The notes under the pieces: model-generated
Database searches by the model: none
What the model was told of the DNA's origin: nothing
What the model saw: only the letters and a program-made list of their open reading frames with translations
Translations under genes and position numbers: made by a program
From: Candidatus Aenigmatarchaeota archaeon
GTDB taxonomy: Archaea > Aenigmatarchaeota > Aenigmatarchaeia > QMZP01 > JAFGSV01
Direction: 5' to 3'
Assembly: GCA_020343635.1 (NCBI GenBank)
Contig: CP070804.1
Span: 583,140 to 590,908 of the forward strand
DNA: 7,769 bases
Shown here: positions 5,062-7,769 of the stretch, piece after piece
Numbering within the stretch: position 1 is the first letter of the stretch
How the letters are laid out: every line of letters starts with the position of its first letter

Positions 5062-5706
5062 TCAGGATAACTCGAGGTGTAGGGTTCCGTGTCTGAAAGA
5101 CTTCCCTGAAAGCTTGAGATTCTCAGGCTTTGTTATTATCTTGAAATAGGCCTTGTCTCCTGCCACCGCCTTTATCTCCACAGAAGACCCTAGCTCCCTC
5201 ACTTCTATGTCGTGTTCGTCTTTCACTTCGGGTATCTGGACGTCAACGGCAAAGCCGCTGTCCGTTCTTCTCACATCAGCCTTTGGCTCCTCAGTGACCT
5301 TTGGCCCGCTCATCCTTGATATTATCGGTATCCTTCGCTTCTCTTTCCTTTCTTCAGGGTCCTTTCCCGGAATTCCGAACCTGTTCTGGACTTCCTTCTC
5401 GACCATTTCCCTGCTGACGTTTCCGAAGGTCTCTATGTCAACCTTGGGCTTCATTCCGGTTCCTCTCTTCACATGGATTGTTAAGCCCCTCTTTACCGGT
5501 TTGTCACCCGTGTCCCTGAGCCTGAACAGGGGGGAAAGGTCTATGGCCTGCATGTCGCTCTCAAACATCTTGTCCATCCTCTTGAACATCTTGCTGAAAA
5601 GGTCTCTGCCGAAAGCATCAAGAGGGGAGCCGCCTTTTTGAAGCCCGCATCTGGGGCAGAACCTCCATCCCTCTTCCAGATCGTTACCGCATCTTTCGCA
5701 TATCAT
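5062..5706 (-). CDS. Zinc-ribbon protein with C-terminal Hsp20-like domain
   Basis: The 214-residue protein starts with a zinc ribbon: C3-x-x-C6 and C17-x-x-C20, in MICERCGNDL and RFCPRCG. A Met- and Phe-rich amphipathic stretch follows (about 31-62, DLFSKMFKRMDKMF). Residues 74-95 carry GLTIHVKRGTGMKPKVDIETFG, a conserved-looking beta segment. A charged linker (113-130) leads to residues 142-214, which look like an Hsp20/alpha-crystallin or CS-type beta-sandwich: GFAVDVQIPEVKDEHDIEVR, SSVEIKA, then HGTLHLELS. Hsp20 proteins hold unfolding proteins; CS domains bind partners. The usual C-terminal I-x-I oligomer motif of Hsp20 is absent, so an adaptor role is as likely as chaperone activity. 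The frame reaches a TTG at 5727, but ATG 5706 starts just before the first Cys and lies 27 bases from a TATA box, so I chose it. Confidence 0.78.
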   Translation of the reverse strand: MICERCGNDLEEGWRFCPRCGLQKGGSPLDAFGRDLFSKMFKRMDKMFESDMQAIDLSPLFRLRDTGDKPVKRGLTIHVKRGTGMKPKVDIETFGNVSREMVEKEVQNRFGIPGKDPEERKEKRRIPIISRMSGPKVTEEPKADVRRTDSGFAVDVQIPEVKDEHDIEVRELGSSVEIKAVAGDKAYFKIITKPENLKLSGKSFRHGTLHLELS

Positions 5707-5728
5707 GGTAGAACATTTTGCTGTCAAC

Positions 5729-5737
5729 GTTTAAAAG
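5729..5737 (-). promoter_or_regulatory. TATA box for the zinc-ribbon/Hsp20-like gene
   Basis: CTTTTAAAC on the minus strand, 3 bases after the stop of the large surface protein gene. Its centre is about 27 bases from ATG 5706 and only about 6 from TTG 5727, which argues for the ATG as start and a leaderless message. Confidence 0.6.
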
Positions 5738-5740
5738 TGT

Positions 5741-7738
5741 TTAGTACAGGTCTTCGTCTTCGTCGGTCTCTTCTTCCCCGCCCCTCTTTAAGAGCCTGGA
5801 ACCGAACCTGGAGTAAAGGAACAAGCCAACAACCCCGATAACAACTATGATCACTATGATGTATACCCATGTCAAGTCGACCTCGCCGGCAGGAGCTTCT
5901 GTAAACGTGGAAACTTCCTGCAGCGTTTCGAGCTTGGCCCTGGCGCTGGCATAACTCTGCATGGCATACGCGTAATCTCCCGAATCAAGGCTGCTCTTCG
6001 CATCGTTTATCTTATCATTGACCGTGAAGAACAGGTCATCTATGGTCTCGGAATCATAATTTTTGTCCTCAAACTCCAACATGAGTAGGTTCATGCTTTC
6101 TTCCAGGTCCGATACATCTTCCCCGAAGTCCTGGCTGATACAGTCCATGGACACATATATTTTGGCCGTTCCCCCGCTGCTGGTCACTTCAACATACCCG
6201 TCGGCCGTCGCGCTTTTGGCTGATATAGTCAGATCCATGCTTTTTGACGTATCTCCCAGGGAGTCAGGCAATTCGGCATCCGTGACCTCTATCTGACCGC
6301 CTTCCGTGTAACCGAAATTCTCTATCTGGCCAGTTCCGATGTTCTTAAGCGTAAATGTCTTCCTTACAGACTCTCCGACCATGCACTCCTTGACATTCCA
6401 GAACGAAGGTACGACCTGCAGGTATTCGCCCGCGCGCGAGATTACGGAAATGTCATAGTTTATACTGACATCGACCGGTATCGTCACGTCCCCTGCCATT
6501 ACGTTGACCTTCCCCGTGGTCCTTGTCTCTGTCAGCTTTAAGGGATCCGCCGTGACCGTAAGGGTGGTCCCGGAACCTGCCTGGAGGACGTTATCCCCGA
6601 GATCGGTTGTCACATGCTCAGAGATGTCCCCCTCCTCGATTATTGTGAGGGTAACCGAACTGGTGCCGGTGTTGTTGATGAGCACAGTCCTGTCTTCTGA
6701 GACGTCAACAAGATCGAAGACCAGTGAAGTCGGGCCCACATCGAGCGCCTTTCCTGTAACTTTGAAGTTTGTGGTTTCAGACTTACCGCCGGCCGTCACT
6801 TTGACCTCATAATCGCCCTCATCCTCGTCTGTTATGTGGAACAGAAGCAGATACTGATCATCTACATTCGGTTCAACTGGATCCAGTCTATATGTAATAC
6901 CACTGGGGTTCTCCACTGTGGCAGAGACGCTCGGATATATGGTTCGGCCGGTTATCTCGACGGTTTCGCCGACGAGGTAAGAGCCCTTGTCTGTTGCCAC
7001 GGTGAGTTCTATGTCCTCCTTGCTTATCTCAATTTTCAGGAGATCTCCTCCTGACTGGCCTCCGATTCTTGTGAAACGGAAAGATAGATAGTATATTCCC
7101 GGATCAAGATCTTCTAAGGTGTAATAGAAAGTCCCGGGGTGTGTCCCCTCTTCCATTTCAACAGAAGGATCATCACCGTAGCCAGAGAGGCTCAGACTCT
7201 CTCCGGTTACGGCGTCATACATGGTTATGGTAGGAGGATCCACGACATCAGGCTGTGTGGCAGCCGTTATATTAACGCCTCCTTTTCCCTTCTTGGCGCC
7301 AATGGTTATTGTCTCCGAATGTATGACTATGTTGGTTCTGTTGAACTTCACGCTGCTATCGATGTCCTGGGCAAGGAAATTCATCAGATAGATACCACTG
7401 GAATCGAATGGCGTCGGGCCGCAGCTCCCCTCGAAGTCCGCAGTCTTGCCCGAGAACTCGCATATCCAGCACTCACCGTATTTATGCATGGATCCGCTCT
7501 TTCCGAGGAAAATCCAACTCGGTGTCCAGAGATCCCAAGAGATTCTTATCGGGTCGGAAAGCGTGTACAGGCCGGTCGCGTTGGAATTGACATGTTGTTT
7601 CGGTATTATGAAAATCATGCTCGCGTTGGCCGGGGGGTGAGGGGGCAGCTTCGTCAGATCGCACAAGTTGGCCGCCTGAACGCTGCCCGCAAAGAGAAAA
7701 AACAGTACAAACGCTGCTATAAAACCGGATTTGTTCAT
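5741..7738 (-). CDS. Large multi-domain surface protein with C-terminal membrane anchor
   Basis: This 665-residue protein has a signal peptide at 1-22 (hydrophobic core, likely cut after VQA). Residues 24-145 form an N-terminal domain with four cysteines (C26, C90, C93, C106; a CWIC pair). Beta domains follow: about 150-238; 240-328 (ATDKGSYLVGETVEITGR, like MG2/Big-type domains); 334-428; and 440-530. The last two have the 'VGPTSLVFDLVDVSEDRTV' and 'FTLKNIGTG' look of ASH/CARDB-like folds. Residues about 538-608 are a helical stalk. A membrane helix spans about 624-643, followed by basic residues (RLLKR) and a very acidic end, EEETDEDEDLY. Possible N-glycosylation sites (N-x-S/T) include N38, N53, N133, N156 and N355. 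It is probably an envelope or adhesion protein; no enzyme motif is visible. Start ATG 7738 is supported by the signal peptide and TATA spacing. Confidence 0.82.
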   Translation of the reverse strand: MNKSGFIAAFVLFFLFAGSVQAANLCDLTKLPPHPPANASMIFIIPKQHVNSNATGLYTLSDPIRISWDLWTPSWIFLGKSGSMHKYGECWICEFSGKTADFEGSCGPTPFDSSGIYLMNFLAQDIDSSVKFNRTNIVIHSETITIGAKKGKGGVNITAATQPDVVDPPTITMYDAVTGESLSLSGYGDDPSVEMEEGTHPGTFYYTLEDLDPGIYYLSFRFTRIGGQSGGDLLKIEISKEDIELTVATDKGSYLVGETVEITGRTIYPSVSATVENPSGITYRLDPVEPNVDDQYLLLFHITDEDEGDYEVKVTAGGKSETTNFKVTGKALDVGPTSLVFDLVDVSEDRTVLINNTGTSSVTLTIIEEGDISEHVTTDLGDNVLQAGSGTTLTVTADPLKLTETRTTGKVNVMAGDVTIPVDVSINYDISVISRAGEYLQVVPSFWNVKECMVGESVRKTFTLKNIGTGQIENFGYTEGGQIEVTDAELPDSLGDTSKSMDLTISAKSATADGYVEVTSSGGTAKIYVSMDCISQDFGEDVSDLEESMNLLMLEFEDKNYDSETIDDLFFTVNDKINDAKSSLDSGDYAYAMQSYASARAKLETLQEVSTFTEAPAGEVDLTWVYIIVIIVVIGVVGLFLYSRFGSRLLKRGGEEETDEDEDLY

Positions 7739-7763
7739 ACTATATCATTTGCCTTCGCGACTA

Positions 7764-7769
7764 CTTAAA
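7764..7769 (-). promoter_or_regulatory. TATA-like element for the large surface protein, cut by window edge
   Basis: TTTAAG on the minus strand at the right end of the window, about 28 bases before ATG 7738. The window ends here, so any further upstream part of the box or the BRE cannot be seen. Confidence 0.4.

Noticed and set aside
5153..5641. 162-codon plus-strand open frame, Ser/Leu/Phe-rich and hydrophobic-looking
   Set aside because: It lies fully opposite the zinc-ribbon/Hsp20-like gene, whose Cys pairs and beta domain are convincing. Hydrophobicity is what antisense of Lys/Glu-rich coding gives.
7139..7768. 209-codon plus-strand open frame at the right edge
   Set aside because: It is antisense to the signal peptide and N-terminal domain of the large surface protein, with no recognisable motif and an unlikely composition.
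1..7769. CRISPR array, tRNA or rRNA genes, insertion sequence or prophage signs
   Set aside because: No regularly spaced direct repeats, cloverleaf-like segments, transposase motifs or terminal inverted repeats were seen. Coding fills nearly the whole window and gaps are all under about 120 bases.

Overview
This 7.8 kb window is from an archaeon. The clearest marker is ribosomal protein eL15 (minus strand, 4595-4095), which occurs only in archaea and eukaryotes. Other archaeal signs are TATA-like boxes about 25-30 bases ahead of most start codons with no room for a leader, heavy use of AGG (Arg) and ATA (Ile), and stalked surface proteins with one C-terminal membrane anchor. The small compact genes and many lineage-specific membrane proteins would fit a DPANN-type archaeon, but the sequence alone does not fix the phylum.

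Layout. Plus strand, 1-4093: a RimK-like ATP-grasp ligase cut by the left window edge, a short MscS-type channel protein, a protein that I read as a divergent N-formylglutamate amidohydrolase-like hydrolase, a GNAT acetyltransferase, and a signal-peptide/coiled-coil/membrane-anchored surface protein. Minus strand, 4095-4595 (possibly to 4637): eL15, convergent with the surface gene (stops one base apart) and divergent from a small two-helix membrane protein (plus, 4711-5025). Minus strand, 5062-7738: a 665-residue multi-domain surface protein followed by a zinc-ribbon/Hsp20-like protein. All intergenic gaps are short, and no stretch of 300 bases lacks a gene. I saw no tRNA, rRNA, CRISPR array, insertion sequence or attachment site.

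How it fits together. Most genes seem to have their own TATA box, so this looks like tightly packed single-gene transcription units rather than one operon. Two TATA boxes lie on or against the stop codon of the previous gene. The two genes around 4595-4711 differ: both have a strong Shine-Dalgarno (AAGGAGG) between TATA box and start, so they look leadered while the others look leaderless. The most suggestive functional grouping is an ATP-grasp ligase, an FGase-like hydrolase and a GNAT within about 3.2 kb on one strand. These enzyme classes could make, remove or modify an amide-linked amino acid tag. The link is only by position. Apart from that the window looks like ordinary chromosome, with several uncharacterised envelope proteins.
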